A stretch of 64,000 bases of DNA from Croceicoccus sp. (GTDB taxonomy: Bacteria; Pseudomonadota; Alphaproteobacteria; Sphingomonadales; Sphingomonadaceae). Position 1 is the stretch's first letter. The number at the start of each line of letters is the position of its first letter. The stretch covers positions 1-64,000 of the forward strand of contig NZMY01000053.1 in the NCBI GenBank assembly GCA_002694745.1, read 5' to 3'. The notes below the pieces were generated by a model. That model saw only the letters and a program-made list of their open reading frames with translations, searched no databases and was not told the DNA's origin. Position numbers and translations under genes: made by a program. Shown here piece by piece: positions 43,271 to 52,994 of the stretch.

Positions 43271-44614
43271 ATGCTGAGCACGCAGGAAGCCGAACAACGC
43301 TGCGCCGATCTGATGGCGAAGGCGCGCGCGATGGGTGCCGATGCGGGCGATGCGGTCTATCTGGGCCGAAGCTCGCAATCGGTGGAGATGCGGCTGGGCA
43401 ATCTGGAAAGCGTGGATCGATCCGAATCGGAGCATCTGGGTCTTCGCGTCTTCGTGGGCCGCCGGAGCGCCACCGTCGGATCCAGCGCGCTCGATTCCGC
43501 GTCGCTGGACGAGCTGGCCGAGCGCGCCGTCGTCATGGCGAAAGGCGCGCCAGAAGATCCCTATGGCGGGCTTGCTCCCAAAGATATGCTGATGAAGGGG
43601 CCGCCCGCCGACCTGGACCTGATCTCCCCGGCGCCGGAGCCGGAAGCGCTGCGCAATACGGCGCTTGAGGTCGAGGACGCGGCCCGCAGCGTCGAGGGCG
43701 TGACCAATAGCGAAGGGGCGAGCGCGTCATTTGGCAGGGGCGTCGTCGCGCTGGCGACCAGTCACGGATTTTCCGGCGGCTACGAACAATCGCATCATTC
43801 GCGATCGGGCGCGGTGGTCGCGGGCAAGGGGAGCGGGATGGAGCGCGGCATGGCGTGGCGCATGGCCCATCATGTCGATGACATGCTCTCGCCCGCCGAG
43901 ATCGGGCGTCTGGCCGGCAGCCGGGCGGTGGAGCGGCTCAACCCCGGCAAGATGAAGAGCGGCCCCATGCCCGTGGTGTTCGACCGCCGGGCTGGCCGGT
44001 CGCTGATCGGTCATCTAGTGCACGCGATCTCCGGTTCTGAAATCGCGCGTGGGGCCAGCTTTCTGGCCGATGACGAGGGCAAGCGGATTTTCGCGCCCGG
44101 CATCACGATCACCGACGATCCGCTGCTGAAGCGCGGTCTGCGCTCGCACCCGTTCGACGGCGAGGGATTGCCGGTCGCCGCCAGCCGCCTTGTCGATGAC
44201 GGGGTACTGACCGGCTGGCTGCTCGATTCGGCGTCGGCGCGCAAGCTGGGGCGCAGGCCCACCGGCCATGCGGCGCGCGGCGGCGGCGGGTCTCCGGGCG
44301 TGTCGGCGTCCAACGTGACCTTGCTGCCCGGCGGCGAGACCGTTGCGGACATGATCGCCGACATTGCCGACGGGGTCTGGGTGACGGAGCTGATCGGACA
44401 GGGGTTCAGCGTGGTGACCGGCGACTACAGCCGCGGCGCATCGGGCTTTCGCATCGTCAATGGCGAGATTGCAGGCCCGGTTGCGGGAATCACCATCGCG
44501 GGTAACATGCGCGACATGTTCGCCAATATGCGGGCGGCCGACGATCTGGAAATGGTGCAGGCCTTCAACGTGCCCAGCCTCAGGATCGACGGGATGACGG
44601 TGGCGGGAGACTAG
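43271..44614 (+). CDS. pmbA: TldD/PmbA-family metalloprotease subunit
   Basis: 447 residues of the PmbA (TldE) type, usually partner of TldD in proteolysis of modified peptides and of CcdA-like antitoxins. Recognisable blocks are the N-terminal VYLGRSSQSVEMRLGNLESVD-like region, LGLRVFVGRRSATVGSS, the GHLVHAISGSEIARGASFL segment, and the C-terminal ELIGQGFSVVTGDYSRGASGF. PmbA itself lacks the HExxxH zinc motif, as seen here. No tldD is in the window. The ATG at 43271 is used. It is divergent from lptB with 73 bp between. Confidence 0.88.
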   Translation: MLSTQEAEQRCADLMAKARAMGADAGDAVYLGRSSQSVEMRLGNLESVDRSESEHLGLRVFVGRRSATVGSSALDSASLDELAERAVVMAKGAPEDPYGGLAPKDMLMKGPPADLDLISPAPEPEALRNTALEVEDAARSVEGVTNSEGASASFGRGVVALATSHGFSGGYEQSHHSRSGAVVAGKGSGMERGMAWRMAHHVDDMLSPAEIGRLAGSRAVERLNPGKMKSGPMPVVFDRRAGRSLIGHLVHAISGSEIARGASFLADDEGKRIFAPGITITDDPLLKRGLRSHPFDGEGLPVAASRLVDDGVLTGWLLDSASARKLGRRPTGHAARGGGGSPGVSASNVTLLPGGETVADMIADIADGVWVTELIGQGFSVVTGDYSRGASGFRIVNGEIAGPVAGITIAGNMRDMFANMRAADDLEMVQAFNVPSLRIDGMTVAGD

Positions 44615-44617
44615 GCG

Positions 44618-46000
44618 ATGCGGCGCGTGATTCTATCCCTCATGGCGCCGCTGATGCTGATCCCGTCCTTGCCCGCCAGCGCGGCGGCCATACTGGGCGC
44701 CGCCGCCGAGGAACCGGCTGCCGAGGCCGAACCGGCGGTCACCGGCGCGATCGAGGCCGAGCGCGACGCGAACGAAGACCAGCGCATAGCCGAACGGATC
44801 CGCGGCATTTTTGCGGCAATCGATTCGCTGTCGCATATCGAGGTGGCAGTAGAACAGGGCGTCGTCAGCCTGAGCGGAACCGTCGCCCAGCCGGAACAGG
44901 TCGAGCAGGCTGCCGCCATCGCCGGACGCGTGGCCGGGGTGGTAACGGTCGACAACCGGATCGAGCGCGATGTCGCCGTATCAACCAATATCGCGCCTGC
45001 CGTCGACAATATCGTGGCCCAGTCGAAGGGTCTGGTGCGCATGCTGCCCCTGCTGGCAGTCGCATTGGTCGTCGCCGCGCTGGTGTTCTGGCTCGGCGCG
45101 TGGCTTTCGAACCGCAAGGCGCTATGGCGGCGGGTGTCCCCCAACGGTTTCGTCGCCGAACTGCTGTCGAGCGCGGTGCAGTTCGTGGGGGTGCTTTTCG
45201 GCATCTACCTTGCGCTCAAGATCCTTGGGGCAACCGCCTTGCTGGGCGCGCTGCTGGGCATCGGCGGCGTCATCGGCATCGCCATCGGTTTTGCCGTGCG
45301 CGACACGATCGACAACTATATCTCGTCGGTCATGCTGTCGCTGCGCCAGCCGTTCAGGGCCAACGACCATGTCGTCATCGGAGAGGACGAGGGGCGCGTG
45401 GTGCGGCTGACCAGCCGCGCGACAATATTGATGACGCTGGACGGCAATCATCTGCGCATCCCCAATTCCACCGTCTTCAAGGCGGTGATCCTGAATTATA
45501 CGCGCAATCCCCAGCGGCGCTTCGAATTCGACCTAGGCGTCGATGCCGATGACGATCCGGTCGATGCGATGGAAGTGGGCGTGAAGGCGGTCAGCGCGCT
45601 CGACTATGTGCTCGACGATCCCAAACCCGTCGCACGCATCGTCGAGGTGGGCGATTCGAACATCGTGCTGCGATTCCTCGCATGGCTCGATCAGGAGCAG
45701 ACCGACTTCTACAAGGGCCGCAGCCTTGCGATCCGGGCCGGCAAGGTGGCGCTGGAGGATGCGGGCTTTGCCTTGCCCGAACCGATCTATCGCCTGCGCA
45801 TGGATCCGCGCAGCGCCCCCGTCACGACGGCCACGTCGCAGGATGCGGACCGCGAGAAGGCTTCCATGGGAAGGGGCCAGCGCCCTGCAGACGCGGAAGC
45901 CACCGACCTGCGCCCCGAAAGCCATGTCGCGCAAATGGTGGAGCGCGAGCGCGCAGAAACGGGCGGCGACCTGCTCGATTCGGGACGGCCCATCGAGTGA
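44618..46000 (+). CDS. MscS-family mechanosensitive channel with N-terminal BON domain
   Basis: 460 residues. A signal peptide (~1-23) precedes a BON domain (~55-120; AERIRGIFAAIDSLSHIEVAVEQGVVSLSGTV), suggesting a periplasmic lipid-binding part. Three membrane helices follow (~140-235), then the MscS pore helix pattern LLGIGGVIGIAIGFAVRDTIDNY. The cytoplasmic beta domain contains QPFRANDHVVIGEDEG and NHLRIPNSTVFKAVILNYTR. The acidic/basic tail after ~400 is unstructured. BON plus MscS fusions are known in proteobacteria. It starts 3 bp after pmbA. Confidence 0.88.
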   Translation: MRRVILSLMAPLMLIPSLPASAAAILGAAAEEPAAEAEPAVTGAIEAERDANEDQRIAERIRGIFAAIDSLSHIEVAVEQGVVSLSGTVAQPEQVEQAAAIAGRVAGVVTVDNRIERDVAVSTNIAPAVDNIVAQSKGLVRMLPLLAVALVVAALVFWLGAWLSNRKALWRRVSPNGFVAELLSSAVQFVGVLFGIYLALKILGATALLGALLGIGGVIGIAIGFAVRDTIDNYISSVMLSLRQPFRANDHVVIGEDEGRVVRLTSRATILMTLDGNHLRIPNSTVFKAVILNYTRNPQRRFEFDLGVDADDDPVDAMEVGVKAVSALDYVLDDPKPVARIVEVGDSNIVLRFLAWLDQEQTDFYKGRSLAIRAGKVALEDAGFALPEPIYRLRMDPRSAPVTTATSQDADREKASMGRGQRPADAEATDLRPESHVAQMVERERAETGGDLLDSGRPIE

Positions 46001-46009
46001 TACGCAAAA

Positions 46010-46037
46010 GGGCCGCCCGGATTGTTCCGGACGGCCC
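46010..46037 (-). terminator. Intrinsic terminator of ppa
   Basis: GGGCCGCCCGGA pairs with TCCGGACGGCCC over 12 positions, one of which is a G-T wobble on the minus strand. The loop is 4 nt and TTTT follows on the minus strand. Lies 25 bp beyond the ppa stop. Confidence 0.8.
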
Positions 46038-46062
46038 CATGCGAATGGCTTTGATCTGCCGA

Positions 46063-46602
46063 TCAGGCGGACTTTGCTTCCTTGGCGCGTTCGATCGCCT
46101 CGCGGATGACACGGCGCGCTTCTTCCGCCCCGCCCCAGGTGCCGACGCGCACCCACTTCTCGCTCTCCAGATCCTTGTAGTGCGTGAAGAAATGCTCGAT
46201 CTGCTTCAGCACGATCTCGGGCAGATCGTCGAGTTCTTCCACCTTGGTGTAATAGGGGAAGGTCGAATCCACCGGCACGCAGACCAGCTTCTCGTCGCCG
46301 CCATGCTCGTCCTCGAGGTTCAGCACGGCGATGGGGCGGGCGCGCACGACACAGCCCGGAATAAAGGGGCTGCGCGCCACGACCAGCGCATCGAGCGGAT
46401 CGCCGTCGGGCGACAGCGTGTGCGGCACGAAGCCGTAATTGGCGGGATAGCGCATCGGCGTATGCAGGATGCGGTCTACGAAGAGGGCGCCCGATTCCTT
46501 GTCGAACTCGTACTTCACCGGTTCACCGCCGGTCGGAACCTCGATCACGACATTGAGGCTGTTGGGCGGATTGTCACCGGTGGGAATCATGTCGATACGC
46601 AT
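46063..46602 (-). CDS. ppa: Inorganic pyrophosphatase
   Basis: A 179-residue family I soluble pyrophosphatase. The metal-binding signature SPDGDPLDALVV, the N-terminal EVPTGGEPVKYEFDKESGALFVDR, and MRYPANYGFVPHTL are complete. It removes pyrophosphate made in biosynthesis. Monocistronic, with the terminator at 46010-46037; convergent with the channel gene. Confidence 0.96.
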   Translation of the reverse strand: MRIDMIPTGDNPPNSLNVVIEVPTGGEPVKYEFDKESGALFVDRILHTPMRYPANYGFVPHTLSPDGDPLDALVVARSPFIPGCVVRARPIAVLNLEDEHGGDEKLVCVPVDSTFPYYTKVEELDDLPEIVLKQIEHFFTHYKDLESEKWVRVGTWGGAEEARRVIREAIERAKEAKSA

Positions 46603-46809
46603 GGGTTCTGGGCCTTCGTTGTTATGATCTTGTCACCGGAACCGGCCGCGCTGCGTTGCACAAGCCGGTCCCAAGGTCGCAGGATTGCCCGCGGGCTCTA
46701 GCGCCGTGGAGGGCTCCGGCCAAGGGGGTTAACCCCGCTGCGCCATCGCCCCACCGAATTGCCGCAGCTGCGAACGCTCCATCGGGGGCGTCCGCAGCCG
46801 CGTGCGCGT

Positions 46810-48783
46810 TCAGCGCCTCGCTTCGAGGAACCGGTCGAGCAAGGTCTCGCCTTCGCCCTTCTTCACCAGCCAAGGCCAGCGCAGCCCGCCGGTGTAGTCG
46901 ATCGACACGGTGCGATAATCCTCGCCCCGCTTGACCAGCAGTTCGATCGGGGTGCCGTCTTTCGCCTTGGTGATTGCGTCCTGAATGACCTCGGCGGAAT
47001 AGGCTTTGCCGTTCACGGCCTCGATCACCTGTCCGGTGATGATGTCGTTGTCGAAGGCGATGCCGTCCCACAACACGCCGCGCACGGTGCCGTCGTCGTT
47101 CACCGACATGCCAAGCGAATAATACAGGTTCAGATAATCGTATTCTTCCTGGATGCCCGCGCGGAACGCGTTGGGCTCTTCCTTGAAGACCAGTTCGTAT
47201 CCGCCCAGTTCGATGCCGCGCGTCGGGGCGGGGGCACCCGCGGTATAGACCCGCTCGCGCAGGACGCTGGCCCAGTCATGCGGATAGACCGCGTTCAGAT
47301 CGGCCACCAGCTGGTCGAAGCTGTAGGTCCGCTCGCCATAATCGCCGTCCTGCGCCGCGAAGAAGCGGCGGGCGAAATCCTCCAGCGATTTGGCGCCATT
47401 GGTCTCGGTGCGGATCATCATGTCCGCCTCAAGCCAGATCAGTGCGCCCTCGTTGTAATATTCCTCGCTGCGCGAGAAGGTGGTGTAGGGTTTAGGCTTG
47501 CGATTGGCGGTGATCGGATCGTGGGTGGTGTCGATCAGCGCTCGCCATTCGCGGCCCGGTTCGATCGTATAGCTGCCGGCCGCGTCGGCAATCTCGGCAA
47601 GCGTCATGTCCTTGGTGTTGATGCCCGAGCGGGCGGCCAGCGGCAGGTCCCAGTACTGGGTCATGCCCTCGTACACCCACAGCAGGTCGTTGCGCATCGG
47701 CTGGCGGTAATCGGGCGTCCAGGTCAGCGCCGGGCGGCGATACTTGCCGTTCCAGCTGTGCACCAGCTCATGCGGGATGACATCGACCGAAAAGCCGTAT
47801 TTGTCGGGATACTGGCCGTCTTCCCAGCTTTTGAACGTGCCGGGGCTGAGCGTGATCTCGGTCGAGCGGTGATGCTCGAGCCCGATGCCGCCCAGCTCGT
47901 CCGACAGCGCGATCAGGAACTCGTAATGATCGAAGGGGCGCGAGCCGAACAATATATTCGCCTCGGTCATCATGGCGCTCATCGCTTCCTGCTCGCCCTC
48001 GGGCATGACGAGGTCTTCGGGATCGTGGGCGAAGGCCTCGATCGTGACGTCGTCGGCGATGGTCCAGCTCTTGTGGTGCTTGCCGGCAAAGATCGGGCTG
48101 TCGACCAGCGTCTGGTAATCGGTCTCGGCAAAGCTGACGACATTTCCCGCCTGCGTCTGCCCGTCGAGCGCGGTGGCGGTCGCCCAGCCTTCGGGCATGG
48201 TGACGCTGGGCTTCACGCGGATCTGGCGCACGTAATGGCCCGCGGGATAAAGCGTCATCTGATTGAACTGCAGGTTCATCAGATCGTCGGTCATCACCAC
48301 GCGCCCCTCGCTGCCGGTGACGGGCGAGGTATAGACGATCTCTGCCGTCACTTCGCGCGCGCCAGCGGGCAGAGCGATGTAAAAGGCATAGACCTCGACA
48401 TTGTCGCGGGTCCACGGAACCGGCTTGCCGTCGACGAAGAAGCGCAGGCCGTTCAGCGCATCGATAGTGCCGTCGGGGCCGTGATGGCCGGGCAGCCATT
48501 CGGGATAGAGCAGCGTCAGCGTCTGGGTCCCCGGAGCGACGGGGATGACCTGCTTCGTACGGAACACTCGGTGGGCAAGGTCGGTCGCGTCGACGTCGAT
48601 CTGGATCGTGCCGGGATAAGGGGTGTCGACCGCATCGGGCACGCTGGGCGCGATCGGCATCGCGGTCGGCGCCGAGCGGACGGCCTGCGCATGGGCAGGC
48701 GCGATCGAGAGCGGAAGAACGCCGAGGAGCAGGGGGGCGGAGGCGAGCAGCGCGGCACGGGCGCGAAGGGTCTTGGTCGTCAT
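46810..48783 (-). CDS. M61-family metallopeptidase with PDZ domain
   Basis: 657 residues: signal peptide (~1-33), an N-terminal beta domain, then the gluzincin-type zinc site HELVHSWNGKYRRP around residue 338 with the downstream glutamate in LLWVYEGMTQYWDL, and a C-terminal PDZ-like region (YSLGMSVNDDGTVRGVLWDG, ITGQVIEAVNGK). This is the glycyl-aminopeptidase (M61) layout; such enzymes cleave small N-terminal residues and are periplasmic or exported here. Its upstream gap (111 bp) is shared with hisS; the ppa gene lies downstream. Confidence 0.9.
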   Translation of the reverse strand: MTTKTLRARAALLASAPLLLGVLPLSIAPAHAQAVRSAPTAMPIAPSVPDAVDTPYPGTIQIDVDATDLAHRVFRTKQVIPVAPGTQTLTLLYPEWLPGHHGPDGTIDALNGLRFFVDGKPVPWTRDNVEVYAFYIALPAGAREVTAEIVYTSPVTGSEGRVVMTDDLMNLQFNQMTLYPAGHYVRQIRVKPSVTMPEGWATATALDGQTQAGNVVSFAETDYQTLVDSPIFAGKHHKSWTIADDVTIEAFAHDPEDLVMPEGEQEAMSAMMTEANILFGSRPFDHYEFLIALSDELGGIGLEHHRSTEITLSPGTFKSWEDGQYPDKYGFSVDVIPHELVHSWNGKYRRPALTWTPDYRQPMRNDLLWVYEGMTQYWDLPLAARSGINTKDMTLAEIADAAGSYTIEPGREWRALIDTTHDPITANRKPKPYTTFSRSEEYYNEGALIWLEADMMIRTETNGAKSLEDFARRFFAAQDGDYGERTYSFDQLVADLNAVYPHDWASVLRERVYTAGAPAPTRGIELGGYELVFKEEPNAFRAGIQEEYDYLNLYYSLGMSVNDDGTVRGVLWDGIAFDNDIITGQVIEAVNGKAYSAEVIQDAITKAKDGTPIELLVKRGEDYRTVSIDYTGGLRWPWLVKKGEGETLLDRFLEARR

Positions 48784-48894
48784 GGCGTGCTGAATTGACG
48801 CTTCATCGTATCAAATGCAACCTTCATCGCATATCCGGGTCGCGGGCAGTTCGGCTTTTCACCGCCCCCGCTTGCCGCTAAGGGCGCAGCCATC

Positions 48895-50118
48895 ATGACC
48901 ATTGAAATACCTCAGGCCATTCGCGGCACCCAGGACATCTTCGAGGAAGCCGAAAGCTTCGCCTTCGTCGTCGCCACGTTCGAGCGGCTGAGGCGGCTGT
49001 ACCGGTTCCGCCGCGTCGAGATGCCGGTGTTCGAAAAGACGCCCGTCTTTTCGCGCTCGCTGGGCGAGACGACCGATGTCGTGTCGAAGGAGATGTATTC
49101 GTTCGAGGATCGCGGCGGCGAATCGCTGACCTTGCGGCCCGAATTCACCGCCGGGATCGCGCGCGCCTATCTGACCAATGGGTGGAAGCAGTACGCGCCG
49201 GTCCGGCTGGCGACCCACGGGCCGCTGTTTCGCTACGAACGCCCGCAAAAGGGTCGCTACCGCCAGTTCCACCAGATCGATGCCGAGATCATCGGCGCGG
49301 CGGAACCGCAGGCAGATGTCGAACTGCTGGCCTTTGCCGACCAGTTGCTAAAGGAATTGGGCATCGCCGACGGCGTGACGCTGCAGCTCAACACCTTGGG
49401 CGATGCCGACAGCCGCGATGCATGGCGCGCCGCGCTGGTCGAGTATTTCGAGGCGCACCGCGCGGATTTGTCCGAGGATTCGCAGGACCGGCTGCAGCGC
49501 AATCCGCTGCGCATCCTCGATTCCAAGGATCCGCGCGACAAGGCCTTCGTTGCCGACGCGCCCCGGATCGACGACTATCTGTCGGGCGAGGCGCAGGATT
49601 TCTTCGGCGCCGTTACCAGCGGACTGGATGCGGCGGGCGTGGCGTGGACGCGCGCGGCCTCGCTGGTGCGCGGGCTGGATTATTACCGCCACACCGCGTT
49701 CGAATTCGTGACCGACCGGCTGGGCGCACAGGGCACCGTGCTGGGCGGCGGCCGCTATGACGGTCTGATGGAAGCCTTGGGCGGTCCGCCGACCCCGGCG
49801 GTCGGCTGGGCCGCGGGTATTGAGCGGCTGGCGATGCTGGTGGGCGAGCGGGACACGGACGCCGTCGCCGACGCCATCGTGGTGGCCGAGGACGATGCCG
49901 CGATTCCCGATGCGACCGCCGCGATCGGCAGGCTGCGCCGCGCCGGCATTTCGGCGGAGATGATGGCCAGTGGCAGCCCCCGCAAGCGCTTCGACAAGGC
50001 GGTGAAGATCGGAGCCGAGGCCATCGTCGCTTTCGCCTTGCGCGAGGGCGAGGTGGCCCGCCGCATTCGGGCGGAAGGCGATGTGACCGCGCTCATCGAA
50101 CAGGCGCTGGCGGACTGA
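48895..50118 (+). CDS. hisS: Histidyl-tRNA synthetase
   Basis: A 407-residue class II synthetase. Motif 1 region: [20 protein letters not shown]; motif 2: [20 protein letters not shown]; histidine-A signature [15 protein letters not shown]; and motif 3 with [21 protein letters not shown]; the C-terminal ~90 residues form the anticodon domain. The ATG at 48895 is followed by a normal N-terminus ([14 protein letters not shown]). First of the hisS-prfA-prmC cluster, with gaps of only 7 and 3 bp. Confidence 0.97.
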   Translation: MTIEIPQAIRGTQDIFEEAESFAFVVATFERLRRLYRFRRVEMPVFEKTPVFSRSLGETTDVVSKEMYSFEDRGGESLTLRPEFTAGIARAYLTNGWKQYAPVRLATHGPLFRYERPQKGRYRQFHQIDAEIIGAAEPQADVELLAFADQLLKELGIADGVTLQLNTLGDADSRDAWRAALVEYFEAHRADLSEDSQDRLQRNPLRILDSKDPRDKAFVADAPRIDDYLSGEAQDFFGAVTSGLDAAGVAWTRAASLVRGLDYYRHTAFEFVTDRLGAQGTVLGGGRYDGLMEALGGPPTPAVGWAAGIERLAMLVGERDTDAVADAIVVAEDDAAIPDATAAIGRLRRAGISAEMMASGSPRKRFDKAVKIGAEAIVAFALREGEVARRIRAEGDVTALIEQALAD

Positions 50119-50125
50119 TCTGCCC

Positions 50126-51193
50126 ATGAACGTCTCCGACGAACGCCTGTCCCAGATCGCACAGCGCTTTGCCGAGCTTGAGGCGCGGCTCGCGTCCGGC
50201 ACGCTGGAGGGCGGGGCCTTCGTGACCGCCAGCCGCGATTACGCCGAGCTGGAGCCCGTCGCGCGCGAGGCGGCGGACGTGGCGGCGATGCGCGCCGAAC
50301 TCGCCGAACTGCGCGGCATGCTGTCCGACCCCGAGATGAAGGCGATGGCCGCCGACGATATCGATCGGATCGAGCGCCAACTGCCCGGTGCCGAGGCGAA
50401 GCTGGCGGTCGCGCTGCTGCCGCGCGATGCCGCCGACAGCCGTCCCGCCATGCTGGAAATTCGCGCGGGGACCGGCGGGGACGAGGCCGCCCTGTTCGCC
50501 GCCGACTTGTTCCGCATGTACGAACGTTTTGCGGCGGAACAGGGCTGGAAGGTCGAGACGATCAGCGCGAACGCCAGCGACATCGGCGGCTTCAAGGAAG
50601 TGGTCGCCAATGTCAGCGGGCAGGGGGTGTTCGCCAAGCTGAAGTTTGAAAGCGGCGTGCACCGCGTCCAGCGCGTGCCCGTCACCGAAAGCGGCGGGCG
50701 CATCCACACCAGCGCCGCCACCGTCGCCGTGCTGCCCGAACCGGACGAGGTCGATGTGCAGATCGATCCGGGCGACCTCAAGATCGACATCTACCGCGCC
50801 AGCGGCGCGGGCGGCCAGCACGTCAACACCACCGATTCGGCGGTGCGCATCACGCATCTGCCCAGCGGGCTCGTCGTCACCCAGCAGGACGAGCGCAGCC
50901 AGCACAAGAACCGCGCCAAGGCGATGCAGGTGCTGCGCGCCCGTCTGTACGAGAAGATGCGCGAGGAAGCCCACGGCGAGGAAGCCGAGGCGCGCAAGGC
51001 GATGGTCGGCAGCGGCGACCGGTCCGAACGCATCCGTACCTATAATTTTCCGCAGGGCCGCGTGACCGACCACCGCATCGGCCTCACGCTGCACAAGCTT
51101 CCCGAGGTGCTGGAAGGTCCCGGTCTGGGCGAACTGGTCGATGCGCTGATTGCCGAGGATCAGGCCAAGCGCCTCGCTGCCCAGAATGGCTGA
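50126..51193 (+). CDS. prfA: Peptide chain release factor 1
   Basis: 355 residues. The GGQ motif that triggers peptide release is visible ([19 protein letters not shown], near residue 231). The rest is typical RF1: [20 protein letters not shown] and, near the C-terminus, [24 protein letters not shown]. The stop-codon-recognising PxT loop is [16 protein letters not shown]1 reads UAA and UAG; its Gln in GGQ is methylated by PrmC, encoded next. Confidence 0.97.
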   Translation: MNVSDERLSQIAQRFAELEARLASGTLEGGAFVTASRDYAELEPVAREAADVAAMRAELAELRGMLSDPEMKAMAADDIDRIERQLPGAEAKLAVALLPRDAADSRPAMLEIRAGTGGDEAALFAADLFRMYERFAAEQGWKVETISANASDIGGFKEVVANVSGQGVFAKLKFESGVHRVQRVPVTESGGRIHTSAATVAVLPEPDEVDVQIDPGDLKIDIYRASGAGGQHVNTTDSAVRITHLPSGLVVTQQDERSQHKNRAKAMQVLRARLYEKMREEAHGEEAEARKAMVGSGDRSERIRTYNFPQGRVTDHRIGLTLHKLPEVLEGPGLGELVDALIAEDQAKRLAAQNG

Positions 51194-51196
51194 TGG

Positions 51197-52060
51197 ATGA
51201 CCGTGCCTGAAACCGTGTCGTCCGCGCTTCGCGATGCGGCGCTGGCGCTCTCCGGCGTGACCCCCGCGCCCCGGCTGGAAGCGGAATGGCTGATGGCCCA
51301 CGCGCTGGGCTGTTCGCGCTCCAATCTCTTGCTGCGGCACATGGGTGACCCCGCTCCGACCGGTTTTGCGCCGCTTCTGGCGCGGCGCGCGGCGGGAGAG
51401 CCGATTGCCCACGTGACGGGCAAGACCGAGTTCTATGGGCTGCGTTTGCGGGTCACCCGCGACGTGCTGGTCCCCCGGTCGGACACCGAATTGCTGGTCG
51501 ATCTTGCGCGCCAGCATTTCGCGGACCATCCGCCGAAGCGGATCCTCGATTGCGGCACGGGGTCGGGCGCCATGCTGCTGGCGGCGTTGTCAGTCTGGCC
51601 GAATGCGCAAGGGACCGGATTGGAGCGCAGCGCCCCTGCGCTGGACATCGCGAAGACGAACGCGACTGACTTGGGCATCGGTGACCGTGCCGATATGCGG
51701 GCTGGCGACTGGACTGTGCCCGACTGGTCGGACGGGCTGGGTCAATTCGATCTCGTGCTGTCCAATCCGCCCTATGTCGCAACGCACGACCCGGACCTCG
51801 CCGCCGATGTCGCAGCCAGCGATCCGCACGAGGCATTGTTCGCAGGCGAGGACGGGCTGGCCGATTATCGTATCCTGATCCCGGCATTGCCCCGGCTGCT
51901 TGCTCCGCGCGGGCTGGCGATCTTCGAGATCGGATCCCGGCAGGCACCCGCTGTCATGGCGATGGCGCGCGAATCGGGCCTTCGGGCGACAGCGCATGAC
52001 GACCTTGCCCACCGCCCACGCGCTGTAGCGATGTGGCACGAAACCGGTGATGACCGGTAA
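51197..52060 (+). CDS. prmC: Release factor glutamine methyltransferase
   Basis: 287 residues. The N-terminal helical domain (~1-75) leads to a Rossmann methyltransferase with RILDCGTGSGAMLLAAL for SAM and the NPPY motif (LSNPPYVATHDPDL, near residue 189) that binds the glutamine substrate. PrmC methylates the GGQ glutamine of RF1 and RF2. It lies 3 bp after prfA; the pairing is standard. A weak GGCAGG/CCTGCC hairpin (52075-52099) follows the stop. Confidence 0.94.
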   Translation: MTVPETVSSALRDAALALSGVTPAPRLEAEWLMAHALGCSRSNLLLRHMGDPAPTGFAPLLARRAAGEPIAHVTGKTEFYGLRLRVTRDVLVPRSDTELLVDLARQHFADHPPKRILDCGTGSGAMLLAALSVWPNAQGTGLERSAPALDIAKTNATDLGIGDRADMRAGDWTVPDWSDGLGQFDLVLSNPPYVATHDPDLAADVAASDPHEALFAGEDGLADYRILIPALPRLLAPRGLAIFEIGSRQAPAVMAMARESGLRATAHDDLAHRPRAVAMWHETGDDR

Positions 52061-52264
52061 AAAGACTTGGCACTGGCAGGTTTTGTCGATAGTCCTGCCT
52101 GTGACGAGCGATCGGAGGTAGTCCCATCGCTTTTCACTCCTCTTTATCTGTGAGCCCGCGTCCGCAAGAAGGCGGGCCCGGCAAGACGGAGAGGGCGGCT
52201 TACGCTCTTGTTGGCGTTTGCCGCTGAAAGAGGGGGCATTCCCGGTGCATTAGGCCCCGGGTTT

Positions 52265-52311
52265 TCCGGCTGAGTTAGCGACGCGAGCGGTGCTAACCGC
52301 AGCGCGCCGGA
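52265..52311 (+). promoter_or_regulatory. Structured RNA leader of the DUF4167 gene
   Basis: TCCGGC (52265-52270) pairs with GCCGGA (52306-52311) and, inside, GTTAGC (52274-52279) with GCTAAC (52292-52297), giving a two-part 12-bp hairpin. It ends 2 bp before the GAGGAAA ribosome site of the 52329 start. Further inverted repeats (for example GCCCGC/GCGGGC) lie earlier in the 268-bp gap from prmC. Candidate cis-regulatory leader; family unknown. Confidence 0.5.
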
Positions 52312-52328
52312 CAGAGGAAACAACTCAA

Positions 52329-52973
52329 TTGAACAGCAATCGTGGCAATAATCGCCGCCGTGGCCGCAGCAATAATCGGTCGCAGGGTGGCGGACAGCAT
52401 ATGAACCGGATCGACAGCCGGGCACGCGGCAACGCGCCGCAGCTGCTCGACAAGTATAAAAAGCTTGCCGAGGAAGCTTCGCGTAACGGCGATCGTGTCC
52501 AGGCCGAATATTACCTGCAGTTCGCAGACCATTATTTCCGCGTGATCGCCGACGGGAAGACCCGTCAGGACGAGCAGCGGCAGCGGCGTGATGACAATCG
52601 AGACAGCCGCGATTCGGATGACGATTCGAACGAGGACGAGAGCGACAACCGCGGCAATGAAACCGCGAACGAGCGTGAGCCGCGCTCGCGCCGTGAAAGC
52701 TCGTGCGACGACAATCCTTTCGTTCGCGACAACCGCCAGCGCCGCTCGCGCCGTTCGCGCGACGAGGAGCAATCCTCCGATGGCGACGAGACCGAGGGTT
52801 CGGTGAAGAACAGCGGCGGTCTCGATCCGCAGGCGCTTCCCCCTGCGATCGGCGACACCGGTGCGGCAGAGGCCGCGCCCGAAAAGCCCAAGCGCACCCG
52901 CCGTCCGCGCAAGCCCAAGGCGGAGGAATCCGAGAGCGGCGACAGCGACATGCAGCAGGCCGTCAACGGCTGA
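52329..52973 (+). CDS. DUF4167-domain protein, probable RNA-binding
   Basis: 214 residues from a TTG start at 52329, supported by GAGGAAA 10 nt upstream. The N-terminus is Asn/Arg/Gly-rich (NRGNNRRRGRSNNRSQGGGQ), followed by the highly conserved DUF4167 core: RIDSRARGNAPQLLDKYKKL, then GDRVQAEYYLQFADHYFRV. The remainder is a disordered charged tail with RRPRKPK. The family is alphaproteobacterial; the composition suggests RNA binding, but no function is established. A structured leader precedes it. Confidence 0.88.
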   Translation: MNSNRGNNRRRGRSNNRSQGGGQHMNRIDSRARGNAPQLLDKYKKLAEEASRNGDRVQAEYYLQFADHYFRVIADGKTRQDEQRQRRDDNRDSRDSDDDSNEDESDNRGNETANEREPRSRRESSCDDNPFVRDNRQRRSRRSRDEEQSSDGDETEGSVKNSGGLDPQALPPAIGDTGAAEAAPEKPKRTRRPRKPKAEESESGDSDMQQAVNG

Positions 52974-52994
52974 ATTTAGCGAGCGGGTCCGGCG

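Noticed and set aside
46725-46736. Palindrome GGGGTTAACCCC downstream of the M61 gene
   Set aside because: No loop for a hairpin and no T-run; a single TTAA is not a CtrA box. Probably chance.
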